Below are positions 46,551 to 57,374 of a stretch of 64,000 bases of DNA, one piece after another. The position numbers and the translations under genes are program-made. The stretch is from Hyphomicrobium sp. (GTDB lineage: Bacteria > Pseudomonadota > Alphaproteobacteria > Rhizobiales > Hyphomicrobiaceae), in the NCBI RefSeq assembly GCF_019753045.1, contig NZ_JAIELN010000004.1, positions 62,001 to 126,000 of the forward strand, read 5' to 3'. Below the pieces are notes generated by a model. The model had not been told where the DNA came from, ran no database searches, and saw nothing but the letters and a program-made list of their open reading frames with translations. How positions within the stretch are numbered: the first letter of the stretch is position 1; each line of letters opens with the position of its first letter.

Positions 46551-47099
46551 TTAGTGGCAGGGCGTCTCGATCAGGCTGTCGGTCGCGGCCGAATACCTGC
46601 GGCAGGTTTGGTCTGCGGCGACCGTGTCGGTGCCCGGCGTCGTCGAAGACGTTTCGACGTTGTCAGGCGATGTTTTCGTGGCCGTCGTTATCTTGGCGGT
46701 ATTGTCGGTCGTCGCCGGCTGATCATTGTCAGCGGAAGGCAGGCGATCGCCTTTCTTCAGGATTGGCTTGTCGGCCTCGGCCGTCACCGGCGAGGTCGTC
46801 TCGGCCGCTGCAATCTGAGCGGCTTTCTGCTGCTGAAGCGCCAGCTGACGGGCGCGCTCGCGCTTGGCGGCCGCGGCTGCTGCCGCACGCTCTCTCGCCG
46901 CGATCATCTGACGACGGGCACGTTCGCGTTCATAGGCTTGTTCGCGGCGACGTTCTTCGGCGGCATGGGCGAGCATGCTTGCCGCTGCCATACCGCCGAA
47001 GAAGAAGCCGAGGCGACGGCCAGGGCCGGCTTGGGCGGCCGACGTGAATGAGCTGGCGAGGACGGCAACTGAGATCAGCGCGGCGAGTAACTTGGACAC
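46551..47099 (-). CDS. Secreted coiled-coil protein B (paralogue of 45848-46351)
   Basis: From a GTG at 47099 with CCAAGGAGG upstream, this 182-residue protein has a signal peptide (VSKLLAALISVAVLASSFTS). A helical stretch ERRREQAYERERARRQMI follows, then KRERARQLALQQQKAAQIA, a Thr-rich linker and the shared end CRRYSAATDSLIETPCH. It lies divergent to recA. The two cysteines of the tail are kept in both paralogues and may form a disulfide. Confidence 0.7.
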   Translation of the reverse strand: MSKLLAALISVAVLASSFTSAAQAGPGRRLGFFFGGMAAASMLAHAAEERRREQAYERERARRQMIAARERAAAAAAAKRERARQLALQQQKAAQIAAAETTSPVTAEADKPILKKGDRLPSADNDQPATTDNTAKITTATKTSPDNVETSSTTPGTDTVAADQTCRRYSAATDSLIETPCH

Positions 47100-47232
47100 G
47101 GGAGCCTCCTTGGCTTGAACATGCACAGGAGATTGCACCGCGGCGACAAGTGGCGCTGTTTCGCCGGATACAGCTGTAGCGTTAATAGCGTTCGAAGCTC
47201 CGCGTTCGCGGAGCTTGAGAACAAAACGTGAT

Positions 47233-47261
47233 TGACAGATTCGGAACAAATCAAGTACACA
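47233..47261 (+). promoter_or_regulatory. recA promoter with LexA-like box
   Basis: TTGACA (47233-47238) and TACACA (47256-47261) are 17 bases apart. GAAC-N7-GTAC (47244-47258) sits inside the spacer and reaches the -10. It differs by one base from GAAC-N7-GAAC, the reverse complement of the alphaproteobacterial SOS box. It is positioned 55 bp before the recA ATG. Confidence 0.7.
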
Positions 47262-47313
47262 CATCCTTAATTGATGGCGTAGGGCGCTTGCCATAGGGAT
47301 TGAGGGTGACACG

Positions 47314-48450
47314 ATGGAACGGCCGGATTGGACTGTGCTCGAAGGGGGCAAAATGGATAAGAAGCAGGCGCTAGAGCAGGCACTCGCGCAGATCGACAAG
47401 GCCTTTGGCAAAGGGTCGATCATGCGGCTCGGCGCCAACGACAAGCTCGACATAGAAGCGATCTCCACGGGATCGCTCGGTCTCGATATTGCGCTCGGCA
47501 TCGGCGGATTGCCGAAGGGACGCATCATCGAGGTCTATGGTCCTGAATCGTCTGGCAAGACGACGCTGGCTCTGCAGGTCGTTGCGGAATGTCAGAAGAA
47601 GGGCGGCATCTGCGCTTTCGTCGACGCGGAGCACGCGATCGATCCGAGCTACGCGAAGAAGCTCGGTGTCAAGGTCGAGGAACTCCTGATTTCGCAGCCC
47701 GATACCGGCGAGCAGGCGTTGGAAATCGCCGATACGCTCGTGCGCTCGGGCGCGGTCGATGTGCTCGTCGTTGATTCGGTTGCGGCGCTGACGCCGAAGG
47801 CCGAGCTTGAGGGCGAGATGGGCGACAGCCTTCCGGGCCTGCAGGCGCGCCTGATGAGCCAAGCACTGCGCAAGCTGACGGGTTCGATCTCGAAGTCGAA
47901 CACGATGGTGATCTTCATCAACCAGATCCGCATGAAGATCGGCGTCATGTTCGGCAATCCGGAAACGACGACGGGTGGCAACGCGCTGAAGTTCTATGCC
48001 TCCGTCCGCCTCGACATCCGTCGCATTGGGCAGATCAAGGAGCGCGAGGAAACGGTCGGCAACCAGACGCGCGTCAAGGTCGTCAAGAACAAGGTGGCTC
48101 CGCCTTTCAAACAGGTCGAGTTCGACATCATGTATGGCGAAGGCATCTCGAAAGTCGGCGAGCTGATCGATCTTGGCGTCAAGGCCGGGCTCGTCGAGAA
48201 GTCGGGTGCGTGGCTTTCCTATAACGGCGATCGAATCGGCCAGGGCCGCGAGAACGCGAAGACCTACCTCAAAGACAATCCGAGGGTGGCGGCCGAGCTG
48301 GAGCGGGCTATCCGCGCCAATGCCGGGCTCATCGTCGAGAAGATGCTTGCCGATCCGGCGGCGGGCGAGGACGACGGGGAAGAGCCGGACGAGGACGGGG
48401 TTCTCCCGGACGAGGATTCGGGGAAGAAGATCGCCAAGGCGAAGCGCTAA
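47314..48450 (+). CDS. recA: Recombinase RecA
   Basis: The 378-residue protein has Walker [11 protein letters not shown], Walker [10 protein letters not shown] and the DNA-binding loop L2 region [20 protein letters not shown]. An acidic tail ([11 protein letters not shown]) is followed by a short basic end. It forms filaments on single-stranded DNA, pairs homologous strands and triggers LexA self-cleavage. The ATG at 47314 follows GAGGGTG. An internal ATG at 47353 would cut 13 residues. Confidence 0.98.
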   Translation: MERPDWTVLEGGKMDKKQALEQALAQIDKAFGKGSIMRLGANDKLDIEAISTGSLGLDIALGIGGLPKGRIIEVYGPESSGKTTLALQVVAECQKKGGICAFVDAEHAIDPSYAKKLGVKVEELLISQPDTGEQALEIADTLVRSGAVDVLVVDSVAALTPKAELEGEMGDSLPGLQARLMSQALRKLTGSISKSNTMVIFINQIRMKIGVMFGNPETTTGGNALKFYASVRLDIRRIGQIKEREETVGNQTRVKVVKNKVAPPFKQVEFDIMYGEGISKVGELIDLGVKAGLVEKSGAWLSYNGDRIGQGRENAKTYLKDNPRVAAELERAIRANAGLIVEKMLADPAAGEDDGEEPDEDGVLPDEDSGKKIAKAKR

Positions 48451-48463
48451 GGCTTGTTTATTT

Positions 48464-48504
48464 GGCGCCGGCGACACTCCTTCGTCGAGCCGGCCGCCAG
48501 CGCT
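48464..48504 (+). repeat. Stop-proximal hairpin repeat, copy 6 (3' of recA)
   Basis: Arms GGCGCCGGCG (48464-48473) and CGCCAGCGCT (48495-48504) pair with one mismatch and one G-U. The core has a TTCG-closed small hairpin and ends GAGCCGGC. It begins 13 nt after the recA stop and is preceded by TTTATTTG. Confidence 0.7.
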
Positions 48505-48570
48505 GGGCGTCCTGAAAATGCCGCGCCTCGCGGCATTCCGTCCGCTATCGCCTTTTCTGGACACGTTCAG

Positions 48571-48594
48571 AGGCCGCCGCTACAACGGCGGCCT
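48571..48594 (+). terminator. Terminator-like hairpin between recA and alaS
   Basis: AGGCCGCCG and CGGCGGCCT form a 9-bp stem with a short loop (CTACAA). The run after it is weak (TAAGCC), so termination may need Rho. It could also lie in the alaS leader. Confidence 0.5.
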
Positions 48595-48656
48595 TAAGCC
48601 GTTCCGAGACGCTCTCGGGGCAAATTCACTCTCAATATCAGGCTCGAAAGCACCAC

Positions 48657-51356
<2,700 letters not shown>

Positions 51357-51475
51357 CACGCCGGATAGACGTTTGCTGCACTGCGAAGCTGCGTTACCTT
51401 TCGGGCATTTCACTAATGCCAGCCCGGAAAAATGCGCTATATAGCCGCCGCTTTCCAACCCGAGGACCATTGCAG

Positions 51476-51949
51476 ATGACACGCACGCGTTCGCTCAGTT
51501 TCGCCGCCTTTTTGCTTGTCACGACATCAGCATGGGCTGACGACGCCATCGTCAAGCTGCCGGCGACGCCGATGCCTTCTGCAGGACCGACGACTGCGGC
51601 GGCGACTGAGTTCTGCGGCGATGCCAGCGGGAAGGCGGAAGATCTGATCGCGCGCTATTCCACAAAAGCGGGTTTGCTGCAGGTCTATACGAGCGAACTC
51701 TATACTGCGTTCAGCGACGATCCGAAGAACGCGACCGTGATGTACACGTTCACGACCAAGAACAATCCAGCCTATCCCGCTGCTGTCTGCCGCAAGGTGG
51801 TGCATGAGGGGGACGCCCTCACGGTGCAGATGAAGGTCGTTTGCGACGGCAAGAAAGAGGCGTGCGATAAGCTGCAGAACGACTTCAACGTGATGACGGC
51901 GAAAATGCAGGCCGAGGTCGATCAGCAGATCGCTGCGGGCAAGAAGTAA
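51476..51949 (+). CDS. Secreted hypothetical protein
   Basis: The 157-residue protein has a signal peptide (MTRTRSLSFAAFLLVTTSAWA) and a mature part with three cysteines. It includes KAEDLIARYSTKAGLLQVYT and a helical C-terminus. No known family. The frame extends upstream, but the ATG at 51476 starts the signal peptide and has GAGGA before it. A hairpin repeat and a strong terminator follow. Confidence 0.65.
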   Translation: MTRTRSLSFAAFLLVTTSAWADDAIVKLPATPMPSAGPTTAAATEFCGDASGKAEDLIARYSTKAGLLQVYTSELYTAFSDDPKNATVMYTFTTKNNPAYPAAVCRKVVHEGDALTVQMKVVCDGKKEACDKLQNDFNVMTAKMQAEVDQQIAAGKK

Positions 51950-51961
51950 GCTCTTCTGTTT

Positions 51962-52000
51962 GCGCCTGGCGACGCCGCTTCGCGGAGCCGGCGGAGGTGG
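51962..52000 (+). repeat. Stop-proximal hairpin repeat, copy 7 (degenerate)
   Basis: The core GACGCCGCTTCGCGGAGCCGGC fits the family (the inner hairpin is closed by CTTCGC). The outer arms pair poorly. It begins 13 nt after the stop codon and is preceded by CTGTTTG. Confidence 0.5.
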
Positions 52001-52070
52001 CGATTTGCGTGCGCAGGCGCTGCGCTTTCCCGCAGTGGACCGCGAGCAAACGTAGCGCTGTCCGTTGCCA

Positions 52071-52097
52071 TGGATCCCGGCTTTCGCAGGGATGACA
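52071..52097. repeat. Short palindromic repeat (TGGATCCCGGCTTTCG type)
   Basis: TGGATCCCGGC, TTTCGCAG and GGATGACA make an imperfect palindrome. I recognise it as the type scattered widely in Rhizobiales genomes. It shares GGATCC and GGATGAC blocks with the larger element at 59116-59261. Confidence 0.6.
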
Positions 52098-52104
52098 ACT
52101 GAAA

Positions 52105-52138
52105 ACGCGGCGCACTTTTATGCGCCGCGTTTTTTATT
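52105..52138. terminator. Bidirectional Rho-independent terminator
   Basis: ACGCGGCGCA (52105-52114) and TGCGCCGCGT (52121-52130) form a perfect 10-bp stem. TTTTTATTT follows on the plus strand and TTTTC on the minus. It serves the plus-strand gene ending at 51949 and the convergent gene ending at 52180. Confidence 0.88.
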
Positions 52139-52179
52139 TCTGAGAAAAGTCTTGTGGCGCCGCTGGTGCCGAAGCTTCC

Positions 52180-52542
52180 TTAGTTCCAGGTGTGGAGGAG
52201 GATCTGGAAGTCGCCGCCGTTGCGTTTGACGACATTCACCCAGTTGCCGCCGTACTGCTTTGACGCTCCGTTTTCGCCCGGTCCGTTCAGCTGCCACTTG
52301 CCGCTGGCAATCAGCGTGTCGCCATTTTCGATCACGTTATCGACGGCGATCTTGTGATCCGAGAAACCGTTGGCTCGAAGATCCTTGAAGAAGTTGCCGA
52401 TCGCTTCAGGGCCTTTGACCGGCGAGCCGCCAGAGGGAATGACCAAAGCTTCCGGAGCGTAGAAACCGCCGAGGCTCACCGTGTCTCCTTTATTGAATGT
52501 GTCGTCCCATTTGGCAGCTTTATTCGCTACTTCGCTCGTCAT
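52180..52542 (-). CDS. NTF2-like (SnoaL/DUF4440) protein
   Basis: The 120-residue protein has an NTF2-like pattern: VANKAAKWDDTFNKGDTVSL, PEALVIPSGGSPVKGPEAIG and VKRNGGDFQILLHTWN. These small cytosolic domains bind small molecules or act as isomerases. No catalytic residues can be assigned. The start at 52542 has GGAG upstream. It stands alone between a terminator and icd. Confidence 0.82.
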   Translation of the reverse strand: MTSEVANKAAKWDDTFNKGDTVSLGGFYAPEALVIPSGGSPVKGPEAIGNFFKDLRANGFSDHKIAVDNVIENGDTLIASGKWQLNGPGENGASKQYGGNWVNVVKRNGGDFQILLHTWN

Positions 52543-52814
52543 CGATTTCTCCTTGTCTTCACGTGTAAATCCAAACAGCCCGCTCTATCGGGGCCTTCGT
52601 GCACTTGCCGGATGTAAAGGGGCTCCGATACGCTTCAGCGTGGATCTCCACGAATTGCCGCCGGTGGAATGGAAGGAATAACTCGCGCGGCGGCTATTTG
52701 TGCCCCGCGAGCCATATGTGGCCGACGTGGAAGCGTGCCCGTCATAGAGACCGACGATGCGGTCGTCGCTGATGCGCGGACGGCTCGTGCTCAAATTGCC
52801 GGTAAGGTTTCTGC

Positions 52815-54035
52815 TTATGCGGTCTTCGCCATCGCGGCTTTGAGGTTGGCGTCGACCTTCTGGAGGAAGCCGGTCGTCGACAGCCATTTCTGATCGGGGC
52901 CGACGAGGAGCGCCAGGTCCTTCGTCATGTAGCCCTCTTCGACGGTTGCGATGCAGACGCGCTCGAGCGTCTGGCAGAACTTCTGCAGTTTTTCGTTGCC
53001 GTCGAGCTTGGCGCGGTGTCCGAGGCCGCGCGTCCAGGCGAAGATCGACGCAATCGAATTGGTCGACGTTTCCTTGCCCTTCTGATGTTCGCGGTAGTGG
53101 CGCGTGACGGTGCCGTGGGCGGCCTCGGCTTCGACGGTCTTGCCGTCCGGCGTCATCAACACGCTCGTCATCAGGCCGAGCGAGCCGAAGCCCTGCGCAA
53201 CCGTATCGGACTGGACGTCGCCGTCGTAGTTCTTGCACGCCCAGACGTAGCCGCCCGACCACTTGAGAGCGCTTGCCACCATGTCGTCGATGAGCCGATG
53301 CTCGTAGGTGAGCTTGCGCTTCGTGAATTCGGCCTTGAACTCCGCCTCGTAGACTTCCTGGAAGATGTCCTTGAAGCGGCCATCGTAGGCCTTGAGGATC
53401 GTGTTCTTCGTCGACAGGTAAACGGGATAGTTGCGCGACAGGCCGTAATTGAGCGAAGCGCGCGCGAAGTCGCGGATCGATTCATCGAGATTGTACATCG
53501 CGAGCGCGACGCCTGCGTCCGGCGCCTTGAAAACTTCCTTCTCGATCACCGTTCCGTCCTCGCCGACGAACTTGATCGTCAGCACGCCCTTGCCGGGGAA
53601 CTTGAAGTCGGTCGCCTTATACTGGTCGCCAAATGCGTGGCGGCCGACGATGATCGGCTGGGTCCAGCCGGGGACGAGGCGCGGCACGTTCTTGCAGATG
53701 ATCGGCTCGCGGAAGATAACGCCGCCCAAGATGTTGCGGATCGTGCCGTTGGGGCTCTTCCACATTTCCTTCAGGCTGAATTCTTTGACGCGTGCTTCGT
53801 CGGGCGTGATGGTCGCGCATTTGATGCCGACGCCATGCTTCTTGATGGCGTTGCCGGCATCGATCGTCACCTGGTCGCTGGTCTTGTCGCGGTTTTCGAC
53901 GCTCAGATCGTAGTATTCGAGATTAACGTCGAGGTAGGGGTGTATCAGGCTGTCCTTGATCAGCTTCCAGATAATGCGGGTCATCTCGTCGCCGTCGAGT
54001 TCGACGACGGTGCCTTCAACCTTGATTTTTTGCAT
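52815..54035 (-). CDS. icd: NADP-dependent isocitrate dehydrogenase
   Basis: The 406-residue protein is of the eukaryote-like homodimeric subfamily: [60 protein letters not shown] and [10 protein letters not shown]. It oxidises isocitrate to 2-oxoglutarate and NADPH in the TCA cycle. The start at 54035 matches family N-termini; extending to 54149 adds unrelated residues. It is divergent from the methyltransferase fusion gene. Confidence 0.97.
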   Translation of the reverse strand: MQKIKVEGTVVELDGDEMTRIIWKLIKDSLIHPYLDVNLEYYDLSVENRDKTSDQVTIDAGNAIKKHGVGIKCATITPDEARVKEFSLKEMWKSPNGTIRNILGGVIFREPIICKNVPRLVPGWTQPIIVGRHAFGDQYKATDFKFPGKGVLTIKFVGEDGTVIEKEVFKAPDAGVALAMYNLDESIRDFARASLNYGLSRNYPVYLSTKNTILKAYDGRFKDIFQEVYEAEFKAEFTKRKLTYEHRLIDDMVASALKWSGGYVWACKNYDGDVQSDTVAQGFGSLGLMTSVLMTPDGKTVEAEAAHGTVTRHYREHQKGKETSTNSIASIFAWTRGLGHRAKLDGNEKLQKFCQTLERVCIATVEEGYMTKDLALLVGPDQKWLSTTGFLQKVDANLKAAMAKTA

Positions 54036-54242
54036 GGGGATGTCTCGCAAAGAAGAATGGAAGCTGGAAATTAAGACCATAGCGACAGGGTCGCGGCTCA
54101 CGAAGTGAACCTTCGCCGCAGTCGTGCGGCAGATCTCGGATTGGTTCAAGTTCGAAGCGAAAAGAAGCGTGGATGTTGGGCACGATCCCGCCTAATTGTA
54201 CGCCCAGCAACGGCAAGCACTTAAGGCGCGCGGAGGCGTCAT

Positions 54243-55523
54243 TTGAACGTCGAAACCGAAACGATGAAAAACGAGGCCGCGCCCGAGATCCGCATCGGGG
54301 GCGGCGTACCTGTAATCGGCCCCGGGGACACTCCGGTCGCCGAGGTCGTGCACGCCTGCCATTCCGCGTCTATCGACCAGGGGCTTGCGGCGCTCGCCAT
54401 TCCGGGTCTCAACCGCGAAACCCTCGAACCTGTGCTGCAGTATTGCGCCGGGCTCCGCTGCGTTGCCGACAACGTGTCGTGTCCGGGCTGCAAACGGCGC
54501 ACCGAGGCCCAGGGGATCGAGACGCTCGATCAGTTCATCCTCAGCAAGAAGGAAGTGATCGTCGGTGACGGCCGCGTCCGTCTCAAGGGCGAGGGAACGG
54601 AGACGGTTACGACGCCTTGCCTCGAAACGCTTTCCAAGCAGTGGTCGGGCGAAAATTACTGGTTTTGGGCGCGCCGCGTCATTCGCAAGCTGCGGCATGG
54701 GTTGCGTCGCGCGCACATGCGGGGCGAGCCCGTTGCAGGCGAAGGCGAGACGCCGTCCGTCATTCTGATGGAGCCGCAACTCGCCGATAACATCGGCATG
54801 GTGGCGCGCGCTTGCGCGAATTTCGGGCTCGACGATCTGCGCCTCGTCAGCCCGCGTGACGGCTGGCCGAATGAAAAAGCGCGGATCGCGGCGTCGGGTG
54901 CGAACTACATCATCGACGATGCGCGGGCGTACGGTTCGCTGGAAGAGAGTCTCGCCGATCTGAACTGGGTCGGGGCCACGACGGCCCGCCAGCGGGATCT
55001 TCGCAAACCCGTGCTGACTCCCGAGCAGGCTATCGTCGAAATGCGGAAGCGGATCGGTCGTGGCGAGCGGTGCGGGGTGCTGTTCGGGCGCGAGCGTAAC
55101 GGTCTCGAGACGAGCGAGGTCGCGGTGGCCGACGCGTTCATCATGATTCCAGTAAATTCTCGTTTCGCTTCTCTCAATCTGGCGCAGGCAGTGCTGCTGA
55201 CCGGATACGAATGGATGCGCAGCGACGCCGGGCGAAGTCTCGGCCGGGTTACAACCTACGAGAAGCCTCTAACAGAGGGGCTTTACCTCGGACGGGACCG
55301 GCCGGCGACCAAAGAAGAACTGCTTGGATTATTTGAACATTTGGAGCGGGAGCTCGAGGCCAACGGGTTCTTCAATCCCGCCCATCGGAGGTCAACGGTG
55401 TCACAAAACCTGCGTACACTCTTGACTAGGCTCAATGCGACGGAGCAGGAAGTCCGCACCCTTCGTGGCATAGTTGCCACGCTTTCACAGGGCAAAGGAA
55501 GGGCCAGAAAACGGGGGGAGTAG
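54243..55523 (+). CDS. TrmJ-like RNA methyltransferase fused to a DUF433-like, Cys-rich N-terminus
   Basis: The 426-residue protein has an N-terminal DUF433-like segment (about 15-70: GGVPVIGPGDTPVAEVVHAC and LNRETLEPVLQYCAG). Five Cys follow at 39, 68, 73, 80 and 83 (the last pair CPGC). From about 175 it is a SpoU/TrmJ methylase with SVILMEPQLADNIGMVARAC, GVLFGRERNGL and FASLNLAQAVLLTGYEW. TrmJ methylates tRNA ribose 32, and ordinary forms are about 240-260 residues. TTG start with GGAGG 8 nt upstream; ATG at 54264 is an alternative. Confidence 0.85.
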   Translation: MNVETETMKNEAAPEIRIGGGVPVIGPGDTPVAEVVHACHSASIDQGLAALAIPGLNRETLEPVLQYCAGLRCVADNVSCPGCKRRTEAQGIETLDQFILSKKEVIVGDGRVRLKGEGTETVTTPCLETLSKQWSGENYWFWARRVIRKLRHGLRRAHMRGEPVAGEGETPSVILMEPQLADNIGMVARACANFGLDDLRLVSPRDGWPNEKARIAASGANYIIDDARAYGSLEESLADLNWVGATTARQRDLRKPVLTPEQAIVEMRKRIGRGERCGVLFGRERNGLETSEVAVADAFIMIPVNSRFASLNLAQAVLLTGYEWMRSDAGRSLGRVTTYEKPLTEGLYLGRDRPATKEELLGLFEHLERELEANGFFNPAHRRSTVSQNLRTLLTRLNATEQEVRTLRGIVATLSQGKGRARKRGE

Positions 55524-55667
55524 GTGCCTTCATATAGCCAAGTTTTGGGCCGAGCGATGCCAAGTCGATAGTCTACTGGCAATATGCAACGTGGCTACTG
55601 CAAGGGCCGCGCCTGGATTTCGCATTCACTAAAAAAGAAAATCGAAGAGGCGCTACTGGAGATGTGG

Positions 55668-56318
55668 ATGAACACGAGGGCGGGGGTAGTGTTTGCGGGT
55701 GCGATGGCGTTGTCGCTGATGGGTACGGTGGTACCCGCCGGCGCGCAGGAGCTCAGCGAACACGCCGTGAGATCATTTATGGAGTATGCGTGGTCGCTTA
55801 CGCCGCAGCAATTCTCCAAGCCTGACGGGTCGGTCATCGTGATCGACAAAACGAAGAAGGCTGAAGTCGAGATTCCGCTCGACGTCGCGCGCGAGGTGAT
55901 CAAGGCCGGCCGGCTTTCGGCCCATGCCCAGATCTGCGATCTGCGTGACGATCAGGTGCTCAATCATCGGGCGATGATGCGCCGGGAAGAGGCGAAGAAG
56001 AAGTGGACCCAGCAAAATCTGGTCTACATCAGCCAGTTGCACCTGACGACGGTCATGCTTCTGACGGGCCGGATCAAGCTCGTCGAGAAAGAGGGCGACA
56101 AGGAAGTCGTCGTCGACGAGAAGAAATCGCCGGCTCAGACGTGCTCTGACGAGCAGCGCAAGAAGGTTAAGGAAATGATTGCGGCTTACGTTGCCGCCAG
56201 CCCGCCGCCCAATTTCGCTGCCGCGCCGCCTGCGGCTCCGGCTCCCGGCGCCGCTCCGGGCGCTCCTGTCGCAACCGGGTCGACTTCGGTCACGGAAACG
56301 ACGATTAACAAGAACTAA
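55668..56318 (+). CDS. Secreted hypothetical protein with Pro/Ala-rich tail
   Basis: The 216-residue protein has a signal peptide (MNTRAGVVFAGAMALSLMGT...AQE). The mature domain (about 30-165) has AWSLTPQQFSKPDGSVIVID, ARQICDLRDDQ-like helices and one conserved-looking Cys pair. The Pro/Ala/Gly tail may span the periplasm or peptidoglycan. GGAG sits 6 nt before the ATG at 55668. No family I recognise. rpsD follows 209 bp downstream. Confidence 0.65.
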   Translation: MNTRAGVVFAGAMALSLMGTVVPAGAQELSEHAVRSFMEYAWSLTPQQFSKPDGSVIVIDKTKKAEVEIPLDVAREVIKAGRLSAHAQICDLRDDQVLNHRAMMRREEAKKKWTQQNLVYISQLHLTTVMLLTGRIKLVEKEGDKEVVVDEKKSPAQTCSDEQRKKVKEMIAAYVAASPPPNFAAAPPAAPAPGAAPGAPVATGSTSVTETTINKN

Positions 56319-56372
56319 GCGGCAGATAGGCCGTTGACGAGGCGGCCGGACGCCGGTAAACCCTGTCTTCTT

Positions 56373-56405
56373 CGCGGGTCCTTTGGGGCCCGCGTTTGAT
56401 TTGTG
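56373..56405 (+). terminator. Weak terminator-like hairpin
   Basis: CGCGGG and CCCGCG pair around TCCTTTGGGG, followed by TTTGATTTG. It lies after the gene ending at 56318 and could separate it from rpsD. Confidence 0.5.
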
Positions 56406-56481
56406 CGCACCCGTGGCGGGACTGTCGAAGGTCCATGCCTGTCGGCCCTCAAGTTGAGGGATGAGGAGGGGGCGCTCCAAA

Positions 56482-56505
56482 GCCACGGTTCATCCGAGCC
56501 GTGGC
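56482..56505 (+). promoter_or_regulatory. Hairpin in the rpsD leader
   Basis: GCCACGG and CCGTGGC form a 7-bp stem 23 nt before the rpsD start, just ahead of its ribosome-binding site. S4 is a known translational autorepressor in other bacteria. No S4-specific motif has been shown here. Confidence 0.4.
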
Positions 56506-56527
56506 ATAACTCATGGAGTGCTAGAAG

Positions 56528-57145
56528 ATGACTAAGCGCGTTCGCGCCAAGCATAAGATCGACCGCCGTCTCGGCGAGAACATCTGGGGCCGTCCGAAGA
56601 GCCCGCTCAACCGCCGCGAGAGCCGTCCCGGCCAGCACGGCGAGCGCCGTTCCGGTAAGCTGTCGGACTTCGGCCAGCAGCTGAAAGCCAAGCAGAAGCT
56701 CAAAGGTTATTACGCATCGATCTCGGAGCGTCAGTTCCGTGCGGCTTACGACGAAGCTTCGCGCCTCAAGGGCTCGACGTCGGAGCACCTGATCGGTCTT
56801 CTCGAGCGCCGTCTCGACGCGCTCGTCTACCGCGCCAAGTTCGTGCCGACCGTGTTTGCCGCTCGCCAGTTCGTCAGCCACGGCCATGTGACCGTCAACG
56901 GCAAGCGCGTCACCGTTCCGAGCTACCGCCTCAAGATCGGCGACGTCGTCGAGGTTCGCGAGAAGGCGAAGCAGCTTGCTCTCGTTCTCGAGGCCATCAA
57001 GAGCGCCGAGCGCGATCTGCCGGATTACATCAACGTCGATCACAGCAAGATGACGGCGTCGCTGACGCGCGTTCCGGCGCTGAGCGATGTGCCGTATCCG
57101 GTCCAGATGGAACCGAACCTCGTCGTCGAATTCTATTCGCGCTAA
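56528..57145 (+). CDS. rpsD: 30S ribosomal protein S4
   Basis: The 205-residue protein has the S4 N-terminal domain without the zinc-binding cysteines. [19 protein letters not shown] and [20 protein letters not shown] are typical, and the RNA-binding S4 motif is [20 protein letters not shown]. It nucleates 30S assembly on 16S rRNA. It stands alone, outside the alpha operon. A hairpin repeat and a terminator follow the stop codon. Confidence 0.98.
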   Translation: MTKRVRAKHKIDRRLGENIWGRPKSPLNRRESRPGQHGERRSGKLSDFGQQLKAKQKLKGYYASISERQFRAAYDEASRLKGSTSEHLIGLLERRLDALVYRAKFVPTVFAARQFVSHGHVTVNGKRVTVPSYRLKIGDVVEVREKAKQLALVLEAIKSAERDLPDYINVDHSKMTASLTRVPALSDVPYPVQMEPNLVVEFYSR

Positions 57146-57155
57146 TCTTTGTTTG

Positions 57156-57196
57156 GGCGTGGGCCTCTCCCCTCCGGGGAGCCAGCTGCCCGCGCC
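57156..57196 (+). repeat. Stop-proximal hairpin repeat, copy 8 (3' of rpsD)
   Basis: Arms GGCGTGGGC (57156-57164) and GCCCGCGCC (57188-57196) pair with one G-U. The core has CTCCCCTCCGGGGAG and then CCAGCT in place of CCGGC. It starts 10 nt after the rpsD stop and is preceded by TTTGTTTG, as is copy 2. Confidence 0.75.
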
Positions 57197-57215
57197 GAAG
57201 CGAGTTTTGATTTTT

Positions 57216-57250
57216 GCAAAAGGCCGGTGCTTCGTCGCCGGCCTTTTTGC
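57216..57250 (+). terminator. Rho-independent terminator of rpsD
   Basis: AAAAGGCCGG (57218-57227) and CCGGCCTTTT (57238-57247) form a 10-bp stem ending in TTTTT. It follows the hairpin repeat, so rpsD has both structures. Confidence 0.85.
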
Positions 57251-57374
57251 TGCGTCGCGCAATCATCGGCATAGCGCGGTTCGTCATTTCCAAATGAGGA
57301 ACAGTCATTCGCTCTCGACCCGCTATGTGCGTAGAGTGTCGTACATAAAAACGATGCTCTTGGGGGGAGTGCAC

